A DNA stretch of 64,000 nt from Streptomyces achromogenes (GCF_030816715.1 NZ_JAUSYH010000001.1:8804001-8868000); one strand, 5' to 3'. Positions 54,280 through 63,587 are shown, numbered from the stretch's first letter. Numbers and translations: made by a program. The notes: generated by a model from the letters alone, not told the origin.

Positions 54280-54600
54280 TCAGGTACGGCCCATCAGGCG
54301 TCGGCCCGCGCGCGCCGTATCCGCGAACTGGGCCCACGGGACCAGATGGTGGTCGAGCGGGACGGTGCCGTCGACGACCACCTCGGTGACCAACGACGGC
54401 TGCCGGCTGTCCGCGGGGTCGAGCGAGTGATGGGTGTCGAACCGGACCATGACCCTCTCGCCGGCGGGCACGTCGACGCTGTACGAACCGTCGGCGCTGG
54501 CGCTGGCGCAGGCGATGAGCGCGAGGTCGGGGCGGTAGACGCTGACCTTGATCATGGAGATCGGCTTGTCCCCGGTGATGGTTCGCACATGCCCGTGCAC
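54280..54600 (-). CDS. Small beta-sandwich (prealbumin-like fold) protein
   Basis: 106 residues from GTG 54600, chosen because GAGAGGAGA precedes it. ISMIKVSVYRPDLALIACAS then ADGSYSVDVPAGERVMVRFD has the D/ADGSYxVxVPAG pattern of carboxypeptidase-regulatory-like (transthyretin-like) domains. No signal peptide. Probably an accessory or binding partner of the amidase encoded next to it; the function is not known. Confidence 0.65.
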   Translation of the reverse strand: MHGHVRTITGDKPISMIKVSVYRPDLALIACASASADGSYSVDVPAGERVMVRFDTHHSLDPADSRQPSLVTEVVVDGTVPLDHHLVPWAQFADTARAGRRLMGRT

Positions 54601-55299
54601 GCGAGTCTCCTCTCGGGCGCGGCCGGAGTCGACGAACGCAAGTCTGGTTGCAATACCAATTTCTGAGATGCCGTTCAGGGCGTCTGATTCCAGGTTCGCC
54701 CCGTGTGCAAACCCTGTCAATTTCGGTCGGCGCGCGCGTCCGCACTGGGCAGCGCCTCCGGCCTCACACCACCCACTTCACAGAGTCCGATGGCAGCCGC
54801 CCTGGCCATCTCGGCGAGGTGTTGGCCCCCGCTGCGACGTGAGGCCCCACCCCATGGCACGCCGCGGCGCCGGTGAGACGTGTGCTGCTCGGTCGTGGGC
54901 AGCACGACCGGGAGCGGTGTCACTCGTAGGGGTTCCGGAGATGGTGAGTGTGCTGCGGGTATGCGACGTGGTGGTGGGGAGGGGGCACCGGGCGGAGGGG
55001 CACGCCTGTCCTCGCTGATGATCTGCGACCTGTTCGGCCTCGGTATCCAGGCCGCCAGCCGGTATACCCCAGTCTCACCTCATGGCCAAGGCCCGTACGG
55101 CCACCAGCGCGGTGAACGGCGTCATGACGCGGAAAAAGGCGAACCTGCCGAGCGGGTGGCCGTTTGATCGTCCATGGGCGGCTTGCGGCGTGCTTACGGT
55201 CGTCGGAGCAGGGGAAGTGATGATCTCCATGACGAGCGTGATGCAGTACTACGGTCTGCTGTGGACCGACCCGGACGGCGCTGCGCAGGCGTCGGCCGG
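54601..55299. other. Long stretch without a supported gene
   Basis: Promoter region of the amidase operon at its left, then degenerate sequence. A plus-strand scrap near 55010-55070 (SSLMICDLFGLGIQAASRYT) recalls the end of a tyrosine recombinase or transposase but is too short to assign. Confidence 0.35.
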
Positions 55300-55615
55300 C
55301 AGGCACGACAAACGGTCCGCGAAGCATTGTGTACGTGTCGTCCAGCAGCCGCAGCGCCGCTGCGTTCCGGGGGCTGCGGCGGGAGCGGAACTCCGTTAGT
55401 AAGCCGCCGATTTCCCGAGAGAAAGCGTCCTTCGGCTCGCGCGGGATGCGCCGGAGTCGGTCCAGGGTCCAACGGAGGAGCTCGTCTCCTTCTTCCGCTG
55501 CGAGGTCGAGCGGCTCCGGCGGGAGCGAGGCGTCCGTCGCATCCCACAGTGCCTCCAGATGGGCGTCCAGCAGGTCCAGGGCCGCCCGGTCGGCAGGTGC
55601 CAAGCATCTCGCCAC
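55300..55615 (-). pseudogene. Helical protein fragment, unknown
   Basis: From ATG 55615 it reads MARCLAPADRAALDLLDAHL, then LAAEEGDELLRWTLDRLRRI and GLLTEFRSRRSPRNAAALRL with good codon use for about 100 residues. After that the frame stays open but loses coding character. Probably the intact front of a gene whose end was replaced. Confidence 0.4.
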
Positions 55616-56009
55616 TTTAGGCCGTCGCCGTCAGGCGGCGCCGGTCCGGGGCGAGCGGTGGGAGATTCACTGCCCCGGTCCGTCACCGCCGCGGTTTCCT
55701 CAGCGTGGCTTTGCGGGGACTGGCCGTTGTCCTTCCCGTGGGGCGCCTTCGGGTGATCGTCCATGACGGGGGACGTGACGGGGTGGGCTGCGCCATCAGT
55801 GCCGGGTTGTGCCACCGGTTTTACTCCCATTCCCGAATGGTGAGGAAGTCTGGATGGTGTCGCCGTTTCCGGTTCTCCTCCCGTAGATCGGAGATCTCCG
55901 AAACTGTCCGCGGCGGCAGCGAGTCTGACCGGCTTTGTAGGACGACGGGTCGTGATCCTTCGCGGCATGCCGGGCAAGGGGACGCTCACCCGGATTGTTG
56001 AGATCGGCG

Positions 56010-56394
56010 ACAGCTGGGCCTCCCAGGCCATGCGCTGCTTACCGTCCACGGACGATGCCAGTACATCTGCGCGCCAGGAGCCGTCCTCGGCCGGCGCTTC
56101 CAGCGCGGCGTACCACCCGGCCGCCCGGATCGCGGCCGCCATCTCCAGCTTGAGCATGTGGTGTTCCCAGGACTCATTCGACAGCTCGCACGACGGCGGC
56201 CGCCCTGGGTCGTGGCAGAAGAACCGCACGCCGTACCGCGAGACCTTGGGATGCAGGCTCCAGGAACACTCGGGGCAGGCCAGCGGGATGCGTGGACGGA
56301 CCTTGTGGATTTGGCTCCAGGCCAGACCGCCACCGAGGTCGGGAAGAGTGGCATCGACCCGGCCCAGATCGGGGTGCAGCGCGGTGAAGGGCAT
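56010..56394 (-). pseudogene. CoiA-like competence/nuclease protein, truncated
   Basis: From ATG 56394: MPFTALHPDLGRVDATLPDL, then CPECSWSLHPKVSRYGVRFF and ESWEHHMLKLEMAAAIRAAG, then GSWRADVLASSVDGKQRMAW and EAQLSPIS. This matches the CoiA-like family, with the zinc-ribbon CPEC and the restriction-nuclease-like core D...E-x-Q (RADV, WEAQ). After LSPIS the family continues DDIRERT; here the frame turns into Pro-rich sequence, so the rest is lost. The segment 55616-56009 shows nothing else. Confidence 0.6.
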
Positions 56395-56727
56395 GAATCG
56401 CAGTTCCTGGCGATCCGGCGTGACCCACGACGTACCTGACAGGACAACACATAAGCAGGCACCACTGACAGAGCGCCTGAGTGCCCACCTGGCCGACGGG
56501 CCCGGAGTAGCCATGGCTGCTTCCTTCTCTGTCGCGGATCGAGGTGGCCCTGGCGGCTCGCACGGTCACAAGCCATGGGCGGCCCGTCCGCCGATGGTTG
56601 ATCTGCCCGATATTCCTGGGATGCAGGTTGTTCCGTCCCTCAACGGGTGCACGGGCTGGGTACGGCGGGGGAGGGACGCTTGGGTCCCGCCTGGCGCAGT
56701 GTGCTGCTCTGTTTGGGGGATGCCATG

Positions 56728-57057
56728 TCAGACCTGATCCCTGCTGGGCTTGTTCCGCTTTGACGGACACCATCGGTGTGGTGGCCAGGCTGCGGGTGCG
56801 GTCTCGTATTCGGCGGGACTGAGGTAGCCGAGGCTGCTGTGCAGACGGTGCAAGTTGTACCAGCCCTCGATGAAATCGAAGATCGCGGTCCGGGCGGCGG
56901 CCCGGCTGGGCCAGCAGCTCGTGTCGAGCAGCTCCCTCTTGATGGTGGCGAAGAACGACTCGGCGAGTGCGTTGTCCCAGCACTGGACGGTGCGGCCGAC
57001 CGATAGACGCACTCCCCACCGGTCTGCCAGCGTGGCGAGTTGATGACTGGTGTATTG
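56728..57057 (-). pseudogene. IS3-family transposase (OrfB), C-terminal part
   Basis: On the minus strand YTSHQLATLADRWGVRLSVG, then QCWDNALAESFFATIKRELL with the catalytic Glu, and HSSLGYLSPAEYETA, stop at 56728. It is the continuation of the piece at 58554-58816; IS30 copy 2 lies between. Confidence 0.85.
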
Positions 57058-58553
57058 GGCGAGTTCAACCAGTCGTTGCAACACCGGGCTGTTGCAGCGA
57101 GCGTAGCTGTTCTTCGAAGACCTCGGTCGGCGTCCGCCAACCCAGGACTTTGCGGGGCCGGTTGTTGATCGCCATGGCGACGGCTTCGAGGTCCGTGAAC
57201 GACCAGCGGGAGAGATCGGTGCCCTTCGGGAAGTACTGGCGCAGCAGCCCGTTCGTGTTCTCGTTCGTCGGTCGTTGCCAGGGCGAGTGCGGATCGGCGA
57301 AGAACACCTTCGTCCCGGTATCGAGGGCGAACTGGGCATGAGCGGAGAGTTCCTTCCCGCGGTCCCAGGTGAGGGTTTTGCGTAGCTGCTCAGGCAATTG
57401 CGTCATCGACGTGGTGAGCGCTGTGTTCATCGCGATCGCGCCATAGCCCCCGAGCGAGGGGCCGTTCTTCACGGGCGGCTTCTCGCCCCAGCCCTCGAGC
57501 CGGGGCAGGTGCACCAGGAGCGTGGAGCGGCTGCTGCGCTCGACGAGCGTGCCGATCGCGGAGCGGCCCGTCCCGATGATCAAATCGCCTTCCCAGTGTC
57601 CGGGGACCGCGCGGTCCGTGGCCTCGGCGGGGCGTTCGCTGAGGACGACGTCCGCGGTGACATGACCATGCGGTTTGTTCTGCGACCGTGCACGGGGAGT
57701 CCGCAGCGCCCGGCCGGTACGCAGACACGTGACCAGCTCCCGCTTGAGCGCGCCACGGCCCTCGATGAACAGCGCCTGGTAGATCGCTTCGTGGCTGATG
57801 CGCATGGACTCATCATCGGGGAAGTCGGCATGGAGACGGTGCGAGATCTGCTCCGGGCTCCATGCCGTCGCCCATCGTCTGTCCTGCCGGTGCGGCTTGT
57901 TCAGCCCCTTCCATGCGGGCGTCCTGGGTCCGGGGACGATCGTGCTGTCGGGGCGGCGGATGCTGTCGGCGAGCCGGTCCTGCACGTACTCACGCAACCT
58001 GTCGTTGCCTGCGAGCTTCGCGGTCTTCGGCCGCTTGGCGGCCTGCTGTGCTTTCCACTGGGCGACCGTCGCGCGGTACTCCTGCTTGCCGCTGCGCGTG
58101 GCGGCGTTGCGGCGCAGTTCGCGAGAGATCGTTCCGGGGTCACGCCCCAGGGCGCGGGCGATCTCGCGCACGCCCTTGCTCATCGCCCTGAGGATCGCGA
58201 TCTCCTCGCGCTCTTCGAACGTGAGGTACCGGCCCGTGGGCTCGGCCAACGAGATCGGAGGCATGCCGCCAGCGTGACGAAACCACCTCGCACCCACCGG
58301 CCACGACACGCCGACCGCCAACGACGCCTCCACCGTCGTGACCCCCGTGGCGATCAGTCGCCAGAACTGGCGCTGCACGACCCGAGACGGATCAGGCCGC
58401 CCCGGCGAACGCATCGCCGGCCGCAACGCACGGTCAGCGCGCCACTGCCGACGCCGCCCCTCCGGGACATCGCTGGTCTTCAAACTCCAGTCCGCCGTAG
58501 CCACGTCGCACACCTCCGAGATCAGGGTGTTGCGACGACCAGTTGAATCCACC
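57058..58553 (-). mobile_element. IS30-family element, copy 2 (1496 bp)
   Basis: Same ends and length as copy 1. It is flanked by a 3-bp direct repeat TTG (57055-57057 and 58554-58556). Removing the element and one TTG restores the IS3 transposase reading HSDRGCQYTSHQLA exactly. Confidence 0.95.
57065..58504 (-). CDS. IS30-family transposase, copy 2
   Basis: About 479 residues and the same as copy 1 apart from KPHGHV for KPQGHV, from two base changes within five bases (plus strand near 57665-57669). DDE residues are intact (VPGHWEGDLI, LTWDRGKE, the Glu in RPTNENTNG). Two intact, nearly identical copies 32.5 kb apart in the same orientation indicate recent transposition. Confidence 0.95.
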   Translation of the reverse strand: MATADWSLKTSDVPEGRRRQWRADRALRPAMRSPGRPDPSRVVQRQFWRLIATGVTTVEASLAVGVSWPVGARWFRHAGGMPPISLAEPTGRYLTFEEREEIAILRAMSKGVREIARALGRDPGTISRELRRNAATRSGKQEYRATVAQWKAQQAAKRPKTAKLAGNDRLREYVQDRLADSIRRPDSTIVPGPRTPAWKGLNKPHRQDRRWATAWSPEQISHRLHADFPDDESMRISHEAIYQALFIEGRGALKRELVTCLRTGRALRTPRARSQNKPHGHVTADVVLSERPAEATDRAVPGHWEGDLIIGTGRSAIGTLVERSSRSTLLVHLPRLEGWGEKPPVKNGPSLGGYGAIAMNTALTTSMTQLPEQLRKTLTWDRGKELSAHAQFALDTGTKVFFADPHSPWQRPTNENTNGLLRQYFPKGTDLSRWSFTDLEAVAMAINNRPRKVLGWRTPTEVFEEQLRSLQQPGVATTG

Positions 58554-58816
58554 TTGGCAGCCGCGATCCGAGTGAAAGATCACCGGACCGATGGGGCGGC
58601 GCTTTCGGCAGGCGGCCATGAGGGTATCGGCGACCAGATCGGTGCGCAGGTGGTCGGCCGTCGCCCAGCCGACCACGCGACGGGAGGCGATGTCGATGAC
58701 GGTGGCCAGATAGAGCCAGCCCTCGTCCGTGGCGATGTAGGCGATGTCGCCGCACCAGCGGGCATCCAGGCCGGCAGGATCGGGCTGGAATTTGCGGAGG
58801 ACCGGTCCACGGCGAA
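58554..58816 (-). pseudogene. IS3-family transposase (OrfB), middle part
   Basis: VLRKFQPDPAGLDARWCGDI holds the first catalytic Asp, then YIATDEGWLYLATVIDIASR and GPVIFHSDRGCQ the second. The front of OrfB and all of OrfA are missing; at about 58817 the sequence changes into IS21 DNA. Confidence 0.85.
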
Positions 58817-58833
58817 GCTGAGGGAAGCATCTG

Positions 58834-59617
58834 ATGAGCGTGATGGACACCGCCCTGCGAGAGTCGCTGAAGTCGCTGCGGCTCTCGGGCATGCTCGAAA
58901 CTCTCGATGCCCGCATGGTCCAGGCCCACGGCGGCGAGTTCGGAACACCTCGACTTCCTCCAGGTCCTCTGCCAGGACGAGATCACCCGGCGCGAGACCG
59001 TCGCCTTCCAACGGCGCTTGCACCGGGCGAAGTTCGAGCAGCTGGTCACACTGGAGGAGTTCGACTTCGCGGCGTCGTCCAAGCTGCCGGCCGCCCAGAT
59101 CCGCGATTTCGGCGCCTTGCGCTGGCTGCACTCGGGCGAGTCGGTCATCCTCTTCGGCCCGGTCGGGGTCGGCAAGACACACATCGCCCAGGCCCTGGGA
59201 CACCTCGCCATCCGGCAAGGCGCGAACGTCCGATTCGCCAAGACCAGCCGGATCCTCGCCGACCTGACCCGCGGACACGCGGACCGCACCTGGGACAAGG
59301 GGATCCGCGAGCTGGTACGTCCCGACGTGCTCATCCTCGACGACTTCGCAAGGTGCCAGCTCAGCGCGTCCCAGGCCGACGACCTCTACGAACTCGTCAG
59401 TGAGCGACAGGGACGGTCTCTGATCATCACCAGCAACCGGGCACCGAGCGACTGGTATCCCCTCTTCCCCAACCCCGTCGTCGCCGAGTCACTCCTGGAC
59501 CGGCTCATCAACACCAGCCACCAGGTCATCATGAACGGCCCCAGCTACCGGCCGAACAAGCGGCCCAAGAACCCCACCGACAAGACCGACAAGACCGGCA
59601 AGACCACCATCAAGTGA
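58834..59617 (+). pseudogene. istB: IS21-family istB (helper ATPase), frameshifted, without istA
   Basis: ATG 58834: MSVMDTALRESLKSLRLSGM then LETLDARMVQAHGGE. Near 58940 an extra A (GGAACACC where GGACACC is expected) shifts the frame to HLDFLQVLCQDEITRRETVA, then the Walker A GPVGVGKTHIAQALGH, DVLILDDFARCQLSASQADD as Walker B, and LIITSNRAPSDWYPLFPNPV. It stops at 59615-59617. No istA transposase gene is present; the left end of the IS21 element was lost at the junction with the IS3 remnant. Confidence 0.85.
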
Positions 59618-59666
59618 GACGCCTTCGGGCCGGCAGCGTCGTCTCACAGGCCATCGTCGGGGAAGC

Positions 59667-59981
59667 TCAAGACACGCCGTTGGCCTGACGGCTATCACCC
59701 GCGAGCTGGCCCACCATCATCACGATGAGGCCGACCACGAGGACCACGCCGCCGGTCAGCGTGCCCCATGCCCGGGTGCCGGGGTCACTGATGATCAGCC
59801 CGAAGACGACCTGCCAGCACAGCGCGAACGCACCTATCAACTGGCCCCAGCCATAGAGGCGGGGGTTACGGACATGACGCCGGTTCACGGGAAGCACCCA
59901 GCCACGGGCCACCGCTGCCATGCCGGAGGCTGCGAAGAGCAAAGCCAGCAGCACAAGAGGTATAGCGAGGAAAAGCTTCAC
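59667..59981 (-). CDS. Small membrane protein with three helices
   Basis: 104 residues from GTG 59981, with GGGAG eight bases upstream. Helices are at FLAIPLVLLALLFAASGMAA, LIGAFALCWQVVFGLII and LTGGVVLVVGLIVMMVGQLA. Unknown function. Divergent from peptidase E; the region between carries the direct repeat at 60059-60099. Confidence 0.7.
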   Translation of the reverse strand: MKLFLAIPLVLLALLFAASGMAAVARGWVLPVNRRHVRNPRLYGWGQLIGAFALCWQVVFGLIISDPGTRAWGTLTGGVVLVVGLIVMMVGQLAGDSRQANGVS

Positions 59982-60058
59982 GGTCTCACTCCCGGGCGCC
60001 GGACCCACGCCGCACACCAGCGTGATCATGACACCCCCCGCGACACGCGTCCACAAGG

Positions 60059-60099
60059 TGGGGAATTACGTGAACTTACGCCTGGGGAATTACGTGAAC
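60059..60099. promoter_or_regulatory. 17-bp direct repeat in a divergent promoter region
   Basis: TGGGGAATTACGTGAAC occurs at 60059-60075 and 60083-60099, a 24-bp period. It lies between the starts of the membrane protein (59981) and peptidase E (60210), where a regulator that binds as tandem units could control both. Confidence 0.65.
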
Positions 60100-60209
60100 G
60101 TCCACATGGGGACGCAGCGATGGTGGACTGCCGTCTATTGGGTTGCAGATGGGTCCCGTGGCACGGCAGTGTGCGCGCAGGTTTGACCCGCAGCTCAGGA
60201 GGCACTCTC

Positions 60210-60932
60210 GTGGTGGTCGTTTCAGCTCGTCGTGTCGCCCTTCTGGGGGGAGGCTTTTCAACAGATGAGGACGGCCTGCTCGACGACTGGCTGCTTAACC
60301 ATGCGAGGAGCCCCCGACCCAGGGTGTGCTTCGTTCCAACTGCCAGTGGCGACGCGCCCGCATACATCGATCAGTTCTTGAGCGCGTTCAAGCCACGTAA
60401 CTGCGAACCGTCTGTCTTGTCGTTGTTCCGGCGAGAGCTGGACGACGAGGCGCTGCGGACGTTTCTGCTCAGCCAAGACGTCGTGTACGTCGGCGGTGGC
60501 AATACTGCGAACCTGCTGGCGGTCTGGCGTGCGCATGGGGTCGACCGGCTGCTGCGCGACGCATACAGCAGCGGGACGCTGCTGTGCGGAATCAGTGCTG
60601 GCGCCAATTGCTGGGCGGAGGGCTCGCACACGGATTCCTTCGGGCCGCTGACGTGCCTGCAGGACGGTCTGGGCCTCCTGCCGGGCTCGGTGTGTCCGCA
60701 CTACGACAGTGAACCAGGGCGCCGCACCTCCTACCAGGAAGCTGTAGTTACTGGCATGCTGTCCGCCGGCTGGGCGGTTGAGGACGGGGTGGGGGCCCTC
60801 TTCACGGACGGGCGCCTTGAGGAAGCCGTCGCCCGGACTCCGGAGGCCCGCCTGTACTTGGTGCAGGCAGATGAAGATCACGAGGTCATCGAGCGACCAC
60901 TGTCATGCCGATTGCTCAATGAACGAGAGTGA
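60210..60932 (+). CDS. pepE: Peptidase E (family S51, Asp-dipeptidase-like)
   Basis: 240 residues. The class-I glutamine-amidotransferase-like fold has the nucleophile S129 in CGISAGANCW and VVYVGGGNTANLLAVW forming the oxyanion loop. The catalytic His is in SVCPHYDSEPGRR. Family members cut Asp-X dipeptides or cyanophycin-type links. GTG 60210 follows AGGAGG (60197-60202) with 7-bp spacing; a second GTG codon comes next. Divergent from the membrane protein at 59667. Confidence 0.88.
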   Translation: MVVVSARRVALLGGGFSTDEDGLLDDWLLNHARSPRPRVCFVPTASGDAPAYIDQFLSAFKPRNCEPSVLSLFRRELDDEALRTFLLSQDVVYVGGGNTANLLAVWRAHGVDRLLRDAYSSGTLLCGISAGANCWAEGSHTDSFGPLTCLQDGLGLLPGSVCPHYDSEPGRRTSYQEAVVTGMLSAGWAVEDGVGALFTDGRLEEAVARTPEARLYLVQADEDHEVIERPLSCRLLNERE

Positions 60933-60965
60933 TGCATAGGTCATAGTCCTTGGGCTGGCTGGCGG

Positions 60966-61430
60966 GTGGCCAGGCAGTCGGACCAGCTGTCGCCCGCGAG
61001 CCGGGCCCAGCGGTGGGCCGTGACTGGGCTGATGCCGAAGGGGCCGAACCGCGGGGTCTTGCGGTTACGACGCAGGTCCACCAGGTCCACTTTCGAAGCC
61101 CGAAGGCGTAGACCGTTTCAACACCGCAGCATCGCGCAGCGCGGTGATCGTCCCCTTGCGCCCTGGCCCCCGGATCTTCCCGGGCCGGGCGTCCGCCGCG
61201 TCGAACAGTGCCTGGACCTCGTCATACGTCAGCGGTCGGCGCCGTGGGTCACCCTCCTACTCAACCGTTTGTAGCACCGAGTTGCCCTCATGGAACACCA
61301 CTTGCGGCGCCTCACCGAACCGCTCTGGGCAAGCCTCGATCCACCCGTAGCGGGGATCACGCAGATACGCCATGAACAGGGAGATCGTCACAGGGTGACG
61401 GTGCTGGCGCCACCTGTGCAGCGTGACCTG
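60966..61430 (-). pseudogene. Tyrosine recombinase, decayed
   Basis: On the minus strand FMAYLRDPRYGWIEACPERF then HEGNSVLQTVE, an in-frame amber stop (61257-61259), then EGDPRRRPLTYDEVQALFDA and ALRDAAVLKTVYAFGLRK with the position of the catalytic Arg. A frameshift then gives DLVDLRRNRKTPRFGPFG. The C-terminal catalytic half is lost. Confidence 0.65.
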
Positions 61431-61554
61431 GACGGCCACGTCTACCGGTACCGGCTGCACAGTCTCGCATTCAAGGGTGCGGAGGCCCACCGCGTGGGCG
61501 ACCTGGATCGTCACTGCCCCGGTAGCCCGCGCCGTCGCAGTCCTGGAGCGGCTT

Positions 61555-61800
61555 CAGCCAGACGAGGAGCCCTACCTGGTCGCCAAACCGTCCAGCTCGC
61601 CCACCCTCCGGTAAGGCCAGGACCAACACCACGTGCCGGGCAGCAGCACCACCATCAAGGACATGACGGCACTGATCACCTGGATCAACGCCTACTGCCT
61701 GGCCCATGACGGGCCGGACGGGATCCCCGCGGACCGAGGACGACAGCCGCGCCTGGCCACCCGGCAATTTCGCCGCAGCCTGGCCTGATGCTCCAGCCGT
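61555..61800 (+). pseudogene. Recombinase (integrase) C-terminal remnant
   Basis: TTIKDMTALITWINAYCLAH then GPDGIPADRGRQPRLATRQF and RRSLA matches the IxxWINxYC...TxRFRRTLAW region of large actinobacterial site-specific integrases. Preceding frames are broken. It is on the opposite strand to the neighbouring recombinase remnant. Confidence 0.5.
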
Positions 61801-61895
61801 AGATCGTGATTCCGATGGTGAGAGGCGCTGAGGCGACAGTCGGACAGCGTCGACCATCTGGCCGAGACCGCCCACGCCGTCGGCTACTTCTCCCT

Positions 61896-62300
61896 CTACC
61901 CGAGTTCACCGAGACGGAGGGCGTCCCTTATCTCGCTGAGCTTCGCGGTCGTCGCCGGGGTCTGCTCCTGCGCTTGTTCAGCGAGTCGGAGCGCATCGTC
62001 AATCTCGCTGAGCTTCGCCGAGGACAGGACGGCCGCCCGCTCTATCAGGTCGTCCCGTGACACAGTGGTCAGCCACGTGCAAGGGGTGAAGCCTGGACGC
62101 GGGAACGCAAGCCGCAGCACGCCTTCGAACGGCACTCCTTCACCGGCGCCCACCATCACTTCGATGCCCAGACCGCTGATGTCGACGCCCGCCGGAGCGA
62201 CGACCTGCATCACCCGGATCCCGGACGCGTCGTCTCCCGACAGCAGCACGACCAACCTCCGCTCGTCGAACTGGACCCACCAGACTTCGCCACGTTGCAC
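61896..62300 (-). CDS. PemK/MazF-like toxin-family protein with a duplicated C-terminal tail
   Basis: 134 residues from GTG 62300, directly after GGAGGACTT. MQRGEVWWVQFDERRLVVLL opens the PemK/MazF barrel. FEGVLRLAFPRPGFTPCTWL then TTVSRDDLIERAAVLSSAKL is the central and C-terminal part, where RxALPRPGLxPCTWL is typical. MazF-fold proteins are mRNA endonucleases in toxin-antitoxin pairs. No antitoxin gene is visible on either side. The C-terminus has two copies of a 24-residue unit beginning AKLSEI(D/R)DALRL; the DNA shows the same 72-bp duplication. Confidence 0.75.
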   Translation of the reverse strand: MQRGEVWWVQFDERRLVVLLSGDDASGIRVMQVVAPAGVDISGLGIEVMVGAGEGVPFEGVLRLAFPRPGFTPCTWLTTVSRDDLIERAAVLSSAKLSEIDDALRLAEQAQEQTPATTAKLSEIRDALRLGELG

Positions 62301-62439
62301 AAGTCCTCCAGACACGGGACGACAGACAGACGCTGCGCGAGCCTGACGCGTTGTGGAGACGGGTGGGGCCACCGTGGATCATCGGTGTGTGAAGACTGAA
62401 GATCACGCGGTGGCCGCAGGTCACAGCGTAAACCCTGCC

Positions 62440-62790
62440 CACTGGCAGGAGGCGTTCGAGGGCCTGCGAGCCGGACAGCGGGAGGGTTCACGCGGGTCGA
62501 ATCCCGGTGCCGAGCCCGGAAGTCGGTACTGGGCCTGCTGTCGGACCTGTCGCGCAGGACCTGCTGGACCATCGCCGAGTGGGCCGGGGACAGGACCCCG
62601 GACAGCATGCAGCACCTGCTCGGGCGGGCCAGGTGGGACGCCGACCAGGCTCGGGACGACGTGGGTGACTACGTGGTGGAGCATCTGCACGACGCCGAGG
62701 CGGTGCTGGTGGTCGACGAGACCGGCGACGTGAAGAAAGGCACCGACACTGTCGGTGTCCAGCGCCAGTACACCGGCACCGCCGGGGCTC
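62440..62790 (+). pseudogene. IS701-family transposase, N-terminal remnant
   Basis: WQEAFEGLRA, then, after shifts, SVLGLLSDLSRRTCWTIAEW and MQHLLGRARWDADQARDDVG, then YVVEHLHDAEAVLVVDETGD with the first catalytic Asp and GVQRQYTGTAGA. It is cut after this point; RISIS onward is unrelated. Confidence 0.8.
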
Positions 62791-62794
62791 GTAT

Positions 62795-63172
62795 TTCAAT
62801 AAGTGCTCGGCAGAGGGGTGTTGGTGGGAGTCTGAGATATGACCCCGTGTCTGTCAGGCCGCGTTGCGTTCGAGGCGATGGCCACACTGTTCTTCTCCTC
62901 TCGTTCCGTCACCGAGGCAACCGGCCGAAACCGGATCCCAGGGGCGCCCGTACGATGAGCGCCGTGACCACCCGCCGCACTCTCGGCGCTGGCCCCGAGA
63001 CTTCTGCCCGGGGCGTCCGCGTCACCCAGGCTGATTCACTCGCGGCCCTGCCCGGCGTCCGCAATCCCGGATTTCAGCGAACTCCGGCCAGGCGTGCGGT
63101 ACGGAGTCAACGAAGCGGACGGCAGCTCGCGGCGCTGCCGTTCGAACCGCTCCGATGGGACGGTGATTGGGC
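62795..63172. other. Intergenic stretch without a supported gene
   Basis: Follows the break of the IS701 remnant. A plus-strand frame from ATG 62955 (MSAVTTRRTLGAGPETSARG) is open for some 160 residues but runs antisense through the YCII gene and has no motif. Confidence 0.35.
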
Positions 63173-63520
63173 TCAGGCTGATTCGAGGATCTGGCGGATC
63201 TCGATCGTCTCCGGGGTAGGCAGGGCCTTGGCCAGTTCGACGGCCTCCGCACGGTCGGCCACCTCCAGCACGAACCAGCCGCCGAGGGTCTCCTCACCGG
63301 TGTGCGCGGGCCCGTCGGTCACTGATGACGCCCCGTCGGTCGTCTTGCGCACGGTCGCCGGGCTGTTGTGCTCGGTTTCCAGGGCGTCGCCGCCGACAAG
63401 CTTTCCGGCCGTCGCAAGGCTGCCGATCCACGTCTGGTAGTCCGCGCGGTAGGCGTCCCGGTCGGCCTGGATCCGGCGGCGTGACTCATCCGTCTCAAAG
63501 ATCACGAGTGCGTACTTCAC
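63173..63520 (-). CDS. YCII-domain protein
   Basis: 115 residues of the YciI-like ferredoxin fold: MKYALVIFETDESRRRIQAD, then GKLVGGDALETEHNSPATVR, then EETLGGWFVLEVADRAEAVE and PTPETIEIRQIL. These match the DGPFAETKE(x)LGGFFxxE pattern of YCII proteins; here it is TDGPAHTGEETLGGWF (close variant). GTG 63520 has GGAGAGGAA upstream. Function within the family is poorly known. Confidence 0.88.
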   Translation of the reverse strand: MKYALVIFETDESRRRIQADRDAYRADYQTWIGSLATAGKLVGGDALETEHNSPATVRKTTDGASSVTDGPAHTGEETLGGWFVLEVADRAEAVELAKALPTPETIEIRQILESA

Positions 63521-63587
63521 TGATGTTCCTCTCCGGCCGCTGTGCGGGCGGCCGCTGTTGCTGGTGGCGGGTGTGAGGGTGTCCTTG

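Noticed and set aside
24500-58553. Composite transposon bounded by the two IS30 copies
   Set aside because: Each copy has its own 3-bp target repeat (CTC, TTG). A composite element would share one repeat at its outer ends.
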